Origin: OM182 bacterium MED-G28
Lineage (GTDB): Bacteria; Pseudomonadota; Gammaproteobacteria; Pseudomonadales; Pseudohongiellaceae
Reading direction: 5' to 3'
Assembly (NCBI GenBank): GCA_002457215.1
Contig: NTJZ01000003.1
Coordinates: 1-64,000, forward strand
Length of the DNA: 64,000 nucleotides
Both the position numbers and the translations under genes were made by a program. A model generated the notes under the pieces. That model was not told where the DNA came from. It did no database searches and saw nothing but the letters and a program-made list of their open reading frames with translations. Positions 9,415 to 19,100 of this stretch are shown piece by piece; the stretch's first letter is position 1, and each line of letters starts with the position of its first letter.

Positions 9415-10092
9415 GCTAATAATTTTCATTGCGTCTACCAAGTCTCTAGCACGATGTGGTGGCCTAATCACGGCAAACAAATCTCCATTTGGATCAATTA
9501 CTGAAATATGGCTGCTGTGGTCAATTGCAAAGTCATCTGGATTAATTCGCGATTCGTGATTATTGTGCCCTGATGGTTGTACTCCCTCGGTAGTAGGTTC
9601 ACCATATGCAACAAATAAGTTTTCTGCCAATGCCGTCAGGTCATTTGGCTCGCCAGTTAATCCGAAAAATTCAGAATTAAACCTTGCTAGGTAATCTTTT
9701 AGTTGGTCTGGTGTGTCTTTAGTGGGATCGACTGTTGCTAAAATTATTTGTGGTGGTGGTTTCCTTGTTTCTTCCCGCCACAAATTTGTAAAGCGACCTA
9801 GCTCTGCCATTGTAATTGGGCATATGTCTGGGCAAGAAGTGAAACCAAAAAATAGTAAATTCCAATTCTCTAATAGATTTTCATCACTAAATTCATCACC
9901 ATTTTGATCGGTCAGATCAAAACCCGAAATCTCGAAAGGCTGCGGGAAGATCGTGGCGCCTATTTCTCGAAGTTCTGCTTCGGTAGAGCGATCTGATCGC
10001 AGCAAATACAGAGATACAAAAATTACTGCAAGTGCAACATCGACTGCAAGGAATGCAATGAGGCCTAATTTGGTTGATGAGGATAATTGCAC
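9409..10092 (-). CDS. SCO1/SenC-family copper chaperone
   Basis: SCO proteins help load copper into the CuA centre of oxidase subunit II. The 227 residues have one N-terminal membrane anchor (about 10-30) and a thioredoxin-like domain. The copper motif C-x3-C is in 'TSCPDICP' and the third ligand is the histidine in 'DHSSHISVIDP'. It lies 40 bp downstream of the heme O synthase gene on the same strand, beside the caa3 oxidase operon. No ctaG/cox11 (CuB chaperone) is present in the window. Confidence 0.92.
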   Translation of the reverse strand: MQLSSSTKLGLIAFLAVDVALAVIFVSLYLLRSDRSTEAELREIGATIFPQPFEISGFDLTDQNGDEFSDENLLENWNLLFFGFTSCPDICPITMAELGRFTNLWREETRKPPPQIILATVDPTKDTPDQLKDYLARFNSEFFGLTGEPNDLTALAENLFVAYGEPTTEGVQPSGHNNHESRINPDDFAIDHSSHISVIDPNGDLFAVIRPPHRARDLVDAMKIISE

Positions 10093-10132
10093 AGTTCTTT
10101 AGTTTCAATAAAAACGCAGCAAGACAGAAGAA

Positions 10133-11017
10133 TCAGAATAGATAATGATCTGCTACCAGAGCTACAAATAAGACTGTCAAATACACAATAGAGTATTTGA
10201 AAGTATCCATGGCCGTCGTTGCTTTCGGTTTAAACATAAGAAGTCCGGACCAAATTAAAAAGCCAAAACCTAGAACAAGTGCCGAGGCAAGGTAGAGTAA
10301 ACCACTCATACCAGAAAAATAGGGAAATACGCTCACGATGACCAACACTACCGTGTAAACGATGATATGGACTTTGGTAACAAACTCACCGTGAGTTACT
10401 GGCAGCATTGGCACTCCACTTTTGGCGTACTCATCTTTTCTATGAATGGCCAACGCCCAAAAATGCGGAGGCGTCCAAGCGAAGATGATCAATACCAAAA
10501 CCAATGCGTCAGGCTCTATTGTGCCGGTTACGGCCGACCATCCAAGTAGCGGAGGCATAGCGCCTGATAGGCCCCCGATCACAATATTCTGGGGAGTTGC
10601 ATGCTTTAAATAACCGGTATAGATAAACGCATAACCGACGAATGAGGCTAGCGTTAGCCAGGCGCTTATGGGATTAACCCAATAAAGCAAAATGCCCATA
10701 CCGGTAACGCCGAGAGCAATTGCGAAAACAATAGTTTGCCTTGCATCAACGCGGCCTTGTGGTAACGGTCGATTATGGGTCCGTTTCATCATGATATCGA
10801 TCTTGCGATCGATAAGATGATTCACTACGGCTCCGGAGGCTGCAACCAAAGCAATGCCTAAATTCCCCAGTATTAAGATGTCGATTGGCACCATGCCTGG
10901 CACAGCCAAGAACATGCCAACCAGTGAAGTGAGTATCATCAGCATCACAACGCGCGGTTTGCACATCTCATAAAAATCTCGCCAACTGGCCGCGATATTT
11001 GAGGTTATTTCAGTCAC
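10133..11017 (-). CDS. cyoE: Protoheme IX farnesyltransferase (heme O synthase)
   Basis: This membrane prenyltransferase converts heme B to heme O, the first step toward heme A for aa3/caa3 oxidases. The 294 residues have about eight or nine membrane helices. The UbiA-type diphosphate-binding motif is 'NHLIDRKIDIMMKRTHNRPL', and a second conserved loop is 'AWTPPHFWALAIHRKDEY'. In oxidase contexts it is also called ctaB. It is co-oriented with the SCO gene and divergent from the oxidase operon across a 620-bp gap. Confidence 0.95.
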   Translation of the reverse strand: MTEITSNIAASWRDFYEMCKPRVVMLMILTSLVGMFLAVPGMVPIDILILGNLGIALVAASGAVVNHLIDRKIDIMMKRTHNRPLPQGRVDARQTIVFAIALGVTGMGILLYWVNPISAWLTLASFVGYAFIYTGYLKHATPQNIVIGGLSGAMPPLLGWSAVTGTIEPDALVLVLIIFAWTPPHFWALAIHRKDEYAKSGVPMLPVTHGEFVTKVHIIVYTVVLVIVSVFPYFSGMSGLLYLASALVLGFGFLIWSGLLMFKPKATTAMDTFKYSIVYLTVLFVALVADHYLF

Positions 11018-11637
11018 AGGTATTTAGTATTGAGCCTATTGAAGAGCCTAATTTTTAAAAGGCTCTCGAAAATGAGTAAGAATCACAAATCCAGCTAACA
11101 TCGGCGGGCTACTTTCGAGCGCGGGCATTCAACCATGTTTCCTTTTGAATCTCAAGGTGATTGCTAAAGTGCTTGAGTCCATTTTTACACTTTTTCTGAG
11201 CGAATGTTAGCGATTATCTACGCACTATTTTTAAGCTGACAAAAGGCTGTCAAAAATGCTTATTTAGCGCAGGAAACTGGGCGTTTCTCGACTAGAATCA
11301 CTTGCGATAGAAAGCGATTTTCTATAGCATTCCGTTGCGCATGAGGGGTGCGAAGAATTCTTGATTATTATGGAGAAATTCAAATACTTGAGGAAACGAA
11401 ACAGCCCCTTTTAGACTAAAATAATTACTAGGGAACTAACTGGGGCAATAGCATTTAATTTGAGTGATTCATTGAGCTCACTCACTATCGAAAGTGCAGC
11501 GTCTGAAATCGCGAGATCCTGGCTCCCTGGAACATAATGAGCAAAACAAGACTAATTTTTCTAGCATGGCGTGATGACACTTAAAGTCCTCAAGCCAGCT
11601 GAAATACGTTTGTAATTTTTAAAAGGAATTCGGGTAT
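11018..11637. other. Long intergenic region upstream of the caa3 oxidase operon
   Basis: 620 bp with no supported gene. It contains a 7-bp inverted repeat (AGAGCCT/AGGCTCT, 11043-11066) close to the heme O synthase start. A 14-codon ATG reading frame near 11370 is too short to support. The promoter of the oxidase operon should lie here, but I could not pick a convincing -35/-10 pair. The length suggests regulated expression. Confidence 0.4.
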
Positions 11638-13005
11638 ATGGCTTTAGCGGTCGTTGTTGTTCTCCTAGTCGTTGGTTCAGTAATTTTCCATTTTACCCAG
11701 TTATATGGCGGTCCTTGGTATTTCACTGACATCGCCGCGGATTGGGGAACTATTGATCTCACCATAAATATAACCTTCTGGGTCACAGGTTTCGTCTTTG
11801 TTGTCGTGAATCTATTTATGGCTTGGTGTGTCTATAAATATCGTCAGAAAGATGGCCACAAAGCGGTATATGAGCCTGAAAATCACAAGCTCGAGGTTGG
11901 CTTGACAGCTTTTACTACCATTGGAGTTATCGCGATGTTGGCACCGGGTCTATTCGTTTGGGCCCAATTTGTTACAGTTCCGGAAGAGGCTATTGAATAC
12001 GAAGTGCTAGGCCAACAATGGCAGTGGCAATTCCGATACCCTGGAGCAGATGGCCAGCTGGGTTTTGCTGACGTATCACATGTCTCAGAATCTAACCCTT
12101 TCGGTATTAACCCCGAAGACCCTGCTGGCCAGGATGATGTCGTGGTTAATGACCCAAACATGCATCTTGCAGTTAACCAGCCAGTTCATGCTCTACTACG
12201 TTCAAATGATGTGCTGCATAACTACACAGTGCCTCAATTTCGGGTAAAGATGGATTTGGTCCCTGGACTTGTTTCCTATCTCTGGTTCGACCCCACTAAA
12301 GAAGGGACTTACGATATTCTGTGTGAAGAGCTCTGTGGAATCGGGCATTTCATTATGCGCGGCTCTGTAAAAGTTGAATCACAAGCAGAATTTGATGCCT
12401 GGATTTCATCACAGCCTACTTTTGCTGAAACCCAATCCATGGCAGCGCCAAATATTGCTGCGGGGCAAACCGCGTACGCAATCTGTGCAACCTGCCATGG
12501 TGCGCAAGGCGAGGGTAATTCAGCGCTAAATGGCCCGAAGCTTGCTGGCCAAGACGCCTGGTATCTTGAACGACAACTTAAGTATTTTAAAGAAGGGGTT
12601 CGTGGTGGTGAAGGGGATACTATCGGCTCTGCTATGGTACCGATGGCTATGACGCTGGCCGACGATAATGCAATTAGAAACGTAGCGGCTTATATCGAAA
12701 CATTTACCGATACGCCAGCACCCACAACAATTGCAGGAGATATCGAAAATGGTGCGGATATATACGACCGAAACTGCGCCGCGTGTCACTTAGATGATGG
12801 CGCTGGCACGTGGTACACCGATGCTCCTGCTCTCGCCGGTATGAGTGATTGGTATTTCGTTAGGCAGATTAGCAATTTCGGTGCGGGTATCCGCGGGCTT
12901 CATCCCAATGATAATTTTGGGGAGCAAATGGTCGCGATGGCCACAGCGATGGATAGCGTCGAAGAAATCAATGATGTCGCTGCCTATATCAACACGCTGC
13001 GATAA
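11638..13005 (+). CDS. coxM: caa3-type cytochrome oxidase subunit II fused to two cytochrome c domains
   Basis: Subunit II accepts electrons at CuA and passes them to heme a. The 455 residues have hydrophobic helices near residues 3-20, 42-64 and 82-105, then a cupredoxin domain. The CuA motif is C229-EEL-C233-GIG-H237-FI-M240. Two C-terminal cytochrome c domains carry C-A-T-C-H from Cys283 and C-A-A-C-H from Cys380, each c4-like ('GPKLAGQDAWYLERQL' type). Ordinary caa3 enzymes have one such domain. The start ATG follows AAAAGGAATTCG. The symbol follows the Bradyrhizobium coxMNOP naming and is tentative. Confidence 0.9.
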   Translation: MALAVVVVLLVVGSVIFHFTQLYGGPWYFTDIAADWGTIDLTINITFWVTGFVFVVVNLFMAWCVYKYRQKDGHKAVYEPENHKLEVGLTAFTTIGVIAMLAPGLFVWAQFVTVPEEAIEYEVLGQQWQWQFRYPGADGQLGFADVSHVSESNPFGINPEDPAGQDDVVVNDPNMHLAVNQPVHALLRSNDVLHNYTVPQFRVKMDLVPGLVSYLWFDPTKEGTYDILCEELCGIGHFIMRGSVKVESQAEFDAWISSQPTFAETQSMAAPNIAAGQTAYAICATCHGAQGEGNSALNGPKLAGQDAWYLERQLKYFKEGVRGGEGDTIGSAMVPMAMTLADDNAIRNVAAYIETFTDTPAPTTIAGDIENGADIYDRNCAACHLDDGAGTWYTDAPALAGMSDWYFVRQISNFGAGIRGLHPNDNFGEQMVAMATAMDSVEEINDVAAYINTLR

Positions 13006-13085
13006 CAGAATTTAACTAACAGTAAATAAGAATTTGTTTAGGCCGCTCACTGGCCGCAATGAAACAGAAATTTTAGGAGGAATTA

Positions 13086-14876
13086 ATGGCTTACGTACCA
13101 TTAGCGGATCGCGATCACGAAATGGAGATGCACCATCCACACAGCTGGGTGGAAAAGTATGTATGGAGCCAAGACCATAAGGTCATTGCAATCCAATATG
13201 GCAGCATCGCTGTTTTTACAGGTATTGTAGGATTAGCTTTGTCTTTGCTTTTTCGTATGCAGCTTGGTTTTCCAGATACCGCCACCTTTATAGATCCTAG
13301 TTTCTACTATCAGGCAGTGACCATGCACGGCATGATCATGGTGGTATACCTTCTTACAGCTCTATTTCTTGGCGGCTTCGGAAACTATTTAATTCCACTG
13401 ATGTGCGGCGCACGAGATATGGTGTTTCCATTTATGAATATGCTGTCGGTCTGGGTGTTCCTGGTCTCAGTGATTATTCTAATGGCCAGCTTTTTCGTAG
13501 GCGGCGGCCCTACCGGAGGCGGCTGGACGCTTTATCCGCCGCAGACAAATTTAGCCGGTACACCGGGGCATGACATGGGCATTGTATTAATGCTTATCTC
13601 GCTGGGGGTGTTCATCGTTGCGACTACTATGGGTGGCTTGAACTATGTTGTTACCGTTCTTCAGTATCGTTGTCGCGGTTTAACCATGATGCGACTGCCT
13701 CTGTCTGTGTGGGGTATTTTCGTTGCAACTATTTTGGCCCTTTTTGCTTTCCCAGCACTATTAGTCGCAGCAATCATGATGCTATTTGATATTTTGGCAG
13801 GCACGAGTTTCTTTATGCCCGCAATTATCGAATCTGGGACTCCGCTAGATCACAATGGCGGTTCACCTGTTTTATTCCAGCACTTGTTCTGGTTCTTTGG
13901 CCACCCGGAAGTCTATATCGTTGCATTGCCAGCATTCGGATTGGTATCAGATGTATTAAGTGTGCATGCACGGAAAAACATCTTTGGTTATCGCATGATG
14001 GTTTGGGCAATTATAGCCATTGGTGGTTTGAGCTTTATTGTCTGGGCTCACCACATGTATGTCAGTGGCATGCATCCGTATTTCGGGTTCTTCTTTGCCA
14101 CTACTACTTTAATTATTGCGGTACCGACAGCACTCAAGGTCTACAACTGGGTACTAACTTTATGGGAAGGCGATATTCGATTAAATGCGCCAATGTATTT
14201 TGCTATCGGTTTTATCTTTACCTTTATCCATGGCGGAATCACCGGATTATTTTTAGGTAACGTAGTCATCGATTTGCCGTTATCAGATACTTATTTTGTA
14301 GTTGCTCACTTCCACATGGTGATGGGTGTTTCTCCCGTACTCGTAGTGTTTGCCGCAATTTACCACTGGTATCCCAAGATGTCTGGTCGTATGTTTCATT
14401 CGGGTATGGCTAAACTTCACTTCTGGTGCACATTCCTTGGTACCTATGCGATCTACCTACCAATGCATTACCTGGGATTCTTGGGTGTTCCACGTCGTTA
14501 TTACGCGCTCGGTACGACAGATTTCATTCCGCAATCTGCCCAAGACTTAAATACTACGATTACAATCGCGGCTCTTTTTGTTGGTGCTTCGCAGCTATTG
14601 TTTTTTATCAATATAATTTGGAGTCTGCGCTATGGCCCTAAGGCTGACCCAAATCCTTGGGGGGCGGCGTCTTTAGAATGGCATACGCCAGACACACCGC
14701 CATCGCATGGGAACTGGGGTGATTCATTACCAACAGTTTATCGCTGGGCTTATGACTACAGTGTACCTGGCGCCCGAGAAGACTTTATTGCTCAAAATAC
14801 TCCTGAGACCGAAGAACCAACTGTGGATGAGCAGCACTTCGACCCTGATCAAGATAAATCGCTGGCTGACGCATGA
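13086..14876 (+). CDS. coxN: Cytochrome c oxidase subunit I
   Basis: The catalytic subunit of 596 residues with about 12-13 membrane helices; it reduces O2 at the heme a3-CuB site and pumps protons. The D-channel entry is in 'GNYLIPLMCGARDMVFPFMN', the glutamate and cross-linked tyrosine motif is 'FFGHPEVYIVALP', CuB histidines are in 'VWAHHMYVSG', and the K-channel lysine is in 'PTALKVYNW'. 'DTYFVVAHFHMVMG' carries the heme ligands. It therefore looks like an A1-type oxidase. A strong ribosome site (TTTTAGGAGG) precedes the ATG. The stop overlaps the next gene by 4 bp. Confidence 0.95.
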   Translation: MAYVPLADRDHEMEMHHPHSWVEKYVWSQDHKVIAIQYGSIAVFTGIVGLALSLLFRMQLGFPDTATFIDPSFYYQAVTMHGMIMVVYLLTALFLGGFGNYLIPLMCGARDMVFPFMNMLSVWVFLVSVIILMASFFVGGGPTGGGWTLYPPQTNLAGTPGHDMGIVLMLISLGVFIVATTMGGLNYVVTVLQYRCRGLTMMRLPLSVWGIFVATILALFAFPALLVAAIMMLFDILAGTSFFMPAIIESGTPLDHNGGSPVLFQHLFWFFGHPEVYIVALPAFGLVSDVLSVHARKNIFGYRMMVWAIIAIGGLSFIVWAHHMYVSGMHPYFGFFFATTTLIIAVPTALKVYNWVLTLWEGDIRLNAPMYFAIGFIFTFIHGGITGLFLGNVVIDLPLSDTYFVVAHFHMVMGVSPVLVVFAAIYHWYPKMSGRMFHSGMAKLHFWCTFLGTYAIYLPMHYLGFLGVPRRYYALGTTDFIPQSAQDLNTTITIAALFVGASQLLFFINIIWSLRYGPKADPNPWGAASLEWHTPDTPPSHGNWGDSLPTVYRWAYDYSVPGAREDFIAQNTPETEEPTVDEQHFDPDQDKSLADA

Positions 14877-15487
14877 GTTTATTTAAAACGATAACCGACA
14901 AACCCTGGGAGCGTAAGGGGATAATCGGCGGATTAAAGCCCGAAGGCGCCTTCGATGCACCTTCCGAAAAAATTGCGCTGTCAGTTTTCCTAGTGGTTGC
15001 CTCGGTGGTTTTTTCTCTATTTACCGTTGGCTACTTTGTTCGCATGGAATTGCCAGATTGGCAGCCATTATCTGAGCCGGCCCAACTTTGGTTTAACACC
15101 GGTTTGCTTATTATCAGTAGTGTGCTGTTTCAATGGGCACGAAATATTGCCAACAGCGCTAATGATAAACATCTCACTGCTGTCTTTATCGGCGGTGGTA
15201 TTTTCGCCATTTTGTTCATAGCTGGACAACTAGTAACATGGGATAGTTTGCAAGATGCAGGGTTTTACATGACGTCAAACCCTGCAAATGCCTTCTATTA
15301 TTTAATGACTGGCTTGCATGCTGCGCATCTACTTGGCGGTCTCTGGGTTTGGAGCAAGAGCTCAATTCGTTTGCTAGCGGGTAGAGAAAAGAGTGATGTT
15401 AAGTTGAGCATCGAACTTTGCACTCTTTATTGGCACTTCCTGTTGGTAGTTTGGCTAGTGCTATTTGCAATTTTATCGAATACCTAA
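14873..15487 (+). CDS. coxO: Cytochrome c oxidase subunit III family protein (first copy)
   Basis: A 204-residue membrane protein with five predicted helices, related to heme-copper oxidase subunit III. Family features are 'YYLMTGLHAAHLLGGLWVW' and the C-terminal 'LCTLYWHFLLVVWLVLF'. It overlaps subunit I by 4 bp, so the two are translationally coupled. It lacks the first two helices of a seven-helix subunit III, as usual for short bacterial forms. A second paralogue follows directly. Confidence 0.87.
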   Translation: MSLFKTITDKPWERKGIIGGLKPEGAFDAPSEKIALSVFLVVASVVFSLFTVGYFVRMELPDWQPLSEPAQLWFNTGLLIISSVLFQWARNIANSANDKHLTAVFIGGGIFAILFIAGQLVTWDSLQDAGFYMTSNPANAFYYLMTGLHAAHLLGGLWVWSKSSIRLLAGREKSDVKLSIELCTLYWHFLLVVWLVLFAILSNT

Positions 15488-15524
15488 AAAATTAAGATTA
15501 CGTGAAATTTAGTGAGAGATATTA

Positions 15525-16205
15525 ATGAGTGAAGCAACAGTAAATGAGGTGGGACCTCACGATGGGGTAACTGGCCTAGTGGATGACTGGGCTGCTGACA
15601 AGCAGGCTTATCATGTGCCCTGGGGTAAGGCCATGATGTGGATCTTCCTTGTAAGTGATACTTTCATCTTCTCTTGCTTTTTGATTGGCTATCTCAATGT
15701 CCGCATCACAACCACAGAGCCGTGGCCAGTGCAGAGTGAGATTTTCGCACTTTCTTTCGGTGGCGATCCGATTCCACTGATTTTGATTGCGATCATGACC
15801 TTTATCTTGATTACCAGCTCCGGAACTATGGCTCTCGCAGTCAATTTCGGTTATCGAAAAGATAAAGCGAAGACTTTTTGGCTAATATGCGCTACTGCTG
15901 CATTTGGTGCTTCATTCGTTGGAATGCAGGCGTTCGAGTGGTCAAAACTAATTATTGATGAGGGTGTTCGGCCTTGGGGTAATCCATTTGGTGCGCCACA
16001 ATTTGGATCGGTCTTTTTTATGGTAACGGGCTTTCACGGACTTCACGTGTCGGCTGGAGTAATTTATTTGCTCTGGGTAGCCTTTCGCGTGAAAAAAGGA
16101 TATTACGACGAAAAGGGTTTCGAGATCGTAGAAATTGCCGGTCTTTACTGGCACTTTGTTGACCTCGTTTGGGTATTTATCTTCGCATTTTTCTATTTAT
16201 TGTAA
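15525..16205 (+). CDS. coxP: Cytochrome c oxidase subunit III family protein (second copy)
   Basis: 226 residues with five membrane helices. Conserved subunit III features are 'GSVFFMVTGFHGLHVSAGVIYLL' and 'IVEIAGLYWHFVDLVWVFIF'. It differs from the first copy in its N-terminal extension and in many loop residues, so this is not a recent duplication. Two adjacent subunit III genes match the Bradyrhizobium coxMNOP type of alternative oxidase. Whether both proteins enter one complex cannot be told from sequence. Confidence 0.9.
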   Translation: MSEATVNEVGPHDGVTGLVDDWAADKQAYHVPWGKAMMWIFLVSDTFIFSCFLIGYLNVRITTTEPWPVQSEIFALSFGGDPIPLILIAIMTFILITSSGTMALAVNFGYRKDKAKTFWLICATAAFGASFVGMQAFEWSKLIIDEGVRPWGNPFGAPQFGSVFFMVTGFHGLHVSAGVIYLLWVAFRVKKGYYDEKGFEIVEIAGLYWHFVDLVWVFIFAFFYLL

Positions 16206-16217
16206 GGACAGACATCA

Positions 16218-16610
16218 ATGGCTTCTGCTGAAGGACAACAACATCCCTTAGGGATTTATTACAAAATCTGGATACTGCTATTCGTACTCAGTGGTTTCTC
16301 TTATGCGGTTGATTATTACAACGTACAAGGGGCAATGCGCTGGACCTTAGTGATTACTTTTATGTTTTTAAAGGCCGGCTTCATTGTTGCTATTTTCATG
16401 CACGCAGTATGGGAACGAATGGCTCTAGTATTAACGATACTTGGCCCGCCCACTGTTCTTTTGCTTTTTATCGGACTAATGTCGATTGAAGGAATATATA
16501 CCGAAGAGTTGCGTTTTGCTTATATGGGTCATGACCGCGACGCGGTAGCATTAACACCCGCAGACTTGCATGGCGAAGAGGGCGGCCACGGAGGTGAAGA
16601 AGAGCATTAG
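16218..16610 (+). CDS. Cytochrome c oxidase subunit IV-type protein
   Basis: 130 residues with three membrane helices, of the prokaryotic COX4/CyoD-like family ('TFMFLKAGFIVAIFMHAVWE'). It probably stabilises the oxidase. The C-terminal tail is acidic and rich in Gly and His (HGEEGGHGGEEEH). It starts 12 bp after the second subunit III gene and is the last gene of the operon before a bidirectional terminator. Confidence 0.88.
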   Translation: MASAEGQQHPLGIYYKIWILLFVLSGFSYAVDYYNVQGAMRWTLVITFMFLKAGFIVAIFMHAVWERMALVLTILGPPTVLLLFIGLMSIEGIYTEELRFAYMGHDRDAVALTPADLHGEEGGHGGEEEH

Positions 16611-16634
16611 TTTTTCTTCTCGTACCTGGAAAAA

Positions 16635-16662
16635 GGGCTATAGTTAATTCAATAGCCTGTTT
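16635..16662. terminator. Bidirectional terminator between the oxidase operon and aroE
   Basis: GGCTAT and ATAGCC form a stem around a 10-base loop. On the minus strand it is followed by CTTTTTCC, giving a normal intrinsic terminator for aroE. On the plus strand TGTTTTC follows, so it can also end the oxidase transcript. It overlaps the last codons of aroE. Confidence 0.65.
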
Positions 16663-17504
16663 TCTGAACCTCCAATTGGCAAATAGGGTTCTTTCTGATT
16701 TTTAAGATGCGTAATTACTGAACCCGTTTCTGGTCTAACGCCTCGCCAACAGAAAAATGATTCTGCCGCCTGCTCAACTAACATGCCAAGGCCATCGACA
16801 GCCAGTATGGCTCCATTTTTTTTTGCCCATTGAACAAAGCTGGTGTCTTCATTTTTATACATCATGTCATAACAACAGCAACTTTTACTCAGATGGCTTG
16901 ATGAAAGCGCAGGAATCTCATTATCTAAACTCAATGAAGTGCCATTAATTATAAGATCGAAATTCCCTTCTAGCTTATCGAACTCAGCAACTGAGATATC
17001 AAACTCATTTACAAAAGTTTGCTGTAAAAGCTTGGCATTATTCAGCGTTCGGTTCACTATCGTTATAGCGCCCGGTTTGGCTTCAACTAGAGAAGCGAGT
17101 GCTCCTCTTGCAGCACCCCCAGCTCCAACAATAAGCACATTTTTCCCTAGGATGTTTATGCCGTGATTGGCTTTTAGATCTCTTACTAAGCCAGGCCCGT
17201 CGGTGTTGTCGCCACATAATTCTTTAGCGTTGTTTTGAAATAGGGTATTAACGGCACCCGCACGCGCCGCTCTTGGCTCCAGCTTGCTAGCCAATGCGAA
17301 TGCGCGCTCCTTGTGGGGCACAGTTATGTTAAGACCCTGGCCGCCGCCAGCAAAGAATTTGAGAACAAAAGAATCAAATTCATTTGCTTCGACTTGAATC
17401 GCTTCATACTGAACATCTTGCTCAGTTTGCTTTGCAAACATTGAATGTATTATTGGCGATTTACTGTGGGCAACGGGCGAGCCCAATACCGCGTAACGTG
17501 ACAT
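16644..17504 (-). CDS. aroE: Shikimate dehydrogenase
   Basis: It reduces 3-dehydroshikimate to shikimate with NADPH in the aromatic amino acid pathway. The 286 residues show the substrate motif 'GSPVAHSKSPIIHSMF', the catalytic lysine in 'NITVPHKERAF', the aspartate in 'GDNTDGPGL', and the nucleotide fold 'VLIVGAGGAARGAL'. It lies 14 bp downstream of hemF on the same strand; the hemF-aroE pairing is also seen in pseudomonads. Confidence 0.95.
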   Translation of the reverse strand: MSRYAVLGSPVAHSKSPIIHSMFAKQTEQDVQYEAIQVEANEFDSFVLKFFAGGGQGLNITVPHKERAFALASKLEPRAARAGAVNTLFQNNAKELCGDNTDGPGLVRDLKANHGINILGKNVLIVGAGGAARGALASLVEAKPGAITIVNRTLNNAKLLQQTFVNEFDISVAEFDKLEGNFDLIINGTSLSLDNEIPALSSSHLSKSCCCYDMMYKNEDTSFVQWAKKNGAILAVDGLGMLVEQAAESFFCWRGVRPETGSVITHLKNQKEPYLPIGGSENRLLN

Positions 17505-17518
17505 TTTTTATCCTTTGA

Positions 17519-18430
17519 TTAAACCCAATCCTTGGGTTTCAAAAAGTGCGTGTAAAGTTTTTCTTCTTCACTGCCAGGGTTGGGGTGCCAATCATAAGTC
17601 CACCTAACTGTCGGAGGGAGTGACATAAGTATTGATTCTATTCTGCCTACACCAGATTGTAAGCCAAATAGTGTTCCTCTATCATAAACCAAATTGAATT
17701 CTGCATAACGACCACGGCGATATTCCTGAAATTCTTTTTGGCTATCTGTAAAAGCTAGAAATCGCCGCTTTTTAACAATGGGCAGGTAAGCGAGTAAGTA
17801 ACTATTCGCCAGCGCTTGAACGAATTGGAATGAGTTATCGAAACCCAGCTCATTAAAATCGTCAAAAAATAATCCACCGATTCCGCGTGGTTCATCTCGA
17901 TGTTTTATATAAAAATACTCATCACACTGCTGTTTAAATAGGGGGTAGTAGTTTTCACCAAATGCGTCACAGGCCCCTTTGGCCGTCTCGTGCCAATGAA
18001 TACAATCTTCGTCATTTCCATAATAAGGCGTTAAGTCATAACCCCCGCCAAACCACCAAACGCTGTCTTCGTTTTCTTTTTCTGCTACAAACATTCTAAA
18101 GTTTGCATGGGAGGTTGGAGCATGAGGATTAAGAGGATGAATAACCAAGGAAACGCCCATGGCTTGGAAAGCCCTGCCTGCCAACTCTGGCCGAAGTGCA
18201 GTAGCAGAAGCGGGCATGGATTTACCAAACACATGCGAGAAATTTACACCTCCCTTCTCGATCACATCTCCATTGCTGATAACACGTGATATACCGGTGC
18301 CTCCCTCTTCTCTATCCCATTGGTCTGTTTTAAATTGGGCTTGGGAATCCAAACTCTCGATACCCATGCAAATAGCCTGTTGTAATTGCAGCAAAAATTC
18401 TTTTACTAGTTGCGTATCAGCGGAATTCAA
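17519..18430 (-). CDS. hemF: Oxygen-dependent coproporphyrinogen III oxidase
   Basis: This cytoplasmic enzyme oxidatively decarboxylates coproporphyrinogen III to protoporphyrinogen IX in heme synthesis and needs O2. The 303 residues include the family signature '[14 protein letters not shown]' and '[19 protein letters not shown]'. Full length matches the family. It fits an aerobic organism with high heme demand, beside cytochrome and heme O genes. Confidence 0.96.
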   Translation of the reverse strand: MNSADTQLVKEFLLQLQQAICMGIESLDSQAQFKTDQWDREEGGTGISRVISNGDVIEKGGVNFSHVFGKSMPASATALRPELAGRAFQAMGVSLVIHPLNPHAPTSHANFRMFVAEKENEDSVWWFGGGYDLTPYYGNDEDCIHWHETAKGACDAFGENYYPLFKQQCDEYFYIKHRDEPRGIGGLFFDDFNELGFDNSFQFVQALANSYLLAYLPIVKKRRFLAFTDSQKEFQEYRRGRYAEFNLVYDRGTLFGLQSGVGRIESILMSLPPTVRWTYDWHPNPGSEEEKLYTHFLKPKDWV

Positions 18431-18524
18431 GCAGTAATCTCCAATATCCGTTCTTTTTTCTTAAGCGCGTTTCAAAGGGGTTTTTAAAACCAAAGGTATT
18501 ACAGAATCTAGCCCCATTCTAATA

Positions 18525-19079
18525 TTAGCGCAGAATGTCTCCACTTATTAAATCTCTTATTTGCGATGGAGATCTTTGTTCACCAATGTGCCCTGGGAGT
18601 ATGTAATCAATATTATCTGCAAATTGTTGTTCAACCATTGATTGAGATCTAATTTCTGTTTGACCGCTAGCATTCGCAGATGTCGAAACTATTGGCCTAC
18701 CAAAACGCTCACACAAGGACTGAATCAAGGGGTGGGCGCTTACTCGAATTGCTATTGATGCGTGCTCTCCTTTTACCCAGGCTGGATAGAGGTCCCGCTC
18801 ATCAGGAATCAACCAAGTCGTTGGTCCGGGCCAAGTTGAATTTAATAGCTCCATTTGGGCTAACGTCAAACTGCTGACCAGGTCGGATATTTGAGAGATA
18901 TCCGCAGCAACCAGAATAAGGCCTTTCTTTGCCGGTCTTTGTTTGATTGCTAATATTTTTCGCACTGCGGATTGATTGAATGGGTCGCATCCAATACCCC
19001 AGACTGCTTCAGTCGGGTAGGCAACAAGCTTTCCCTGGTTCAGAAAATCAATCGCAGTGTTAAGTTCGAGATTGCCCAT
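18525..19079 (-). CDS. tsaC: Threonylcarbamoyl-AMP synthase TsaC (YrdC type)
   Basis: It makes threonylcarbamoyl-AMP from Thr, bicarbonate and ATP for the t6A modification at position 37 of ANN-decoding tRNAs. The 184 residues are the short YrdC form without the Sua5 extension. Motifs are 'AYPTEAVWGIGCDP', the basic 'IKQRPAKKGLILVA' and 'PIVSTSANASG'. It lies 21 bp after purE. In Pseudomonas a dprA gene would stand on its upstream side; here purE does. Confidence 0.95.
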   Translation of the reverse strand: MGNLELNTAIDFLNQGKLVAYPTEAVWGIGCDPFNQSAVRKILAIKQRPAKKGLILVAADISQISDLVSSLTLAQMELLNSTWPGPTTWLIPDERDLYPAWVKGEHASIAIRVSAHPLIQSLCERFGRPIVSTSANASGQTEIRSQSMVEQQFADNIDYILPGHIGEQRSPSQIRDLISGDILR

Positions 19080-19100
19080 TGGGCGACCCTATTTGAAAGA

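Noticed and set aside
11043-11066. Inverted repeat AGAGCCT/AGGCTCT as a terminator
   Set aside because: It lies upstream of the heme O synthase start with no gene ending there, so termination makes little sense; listed only within the intergenic entry.
11370-11414. Short reading frame MEKFKYLRKRNSPF upstream of the oxidase operon
   Set aside because: Only 14 codons, no clear ribosome site and no recognisable leader-peptide logic.
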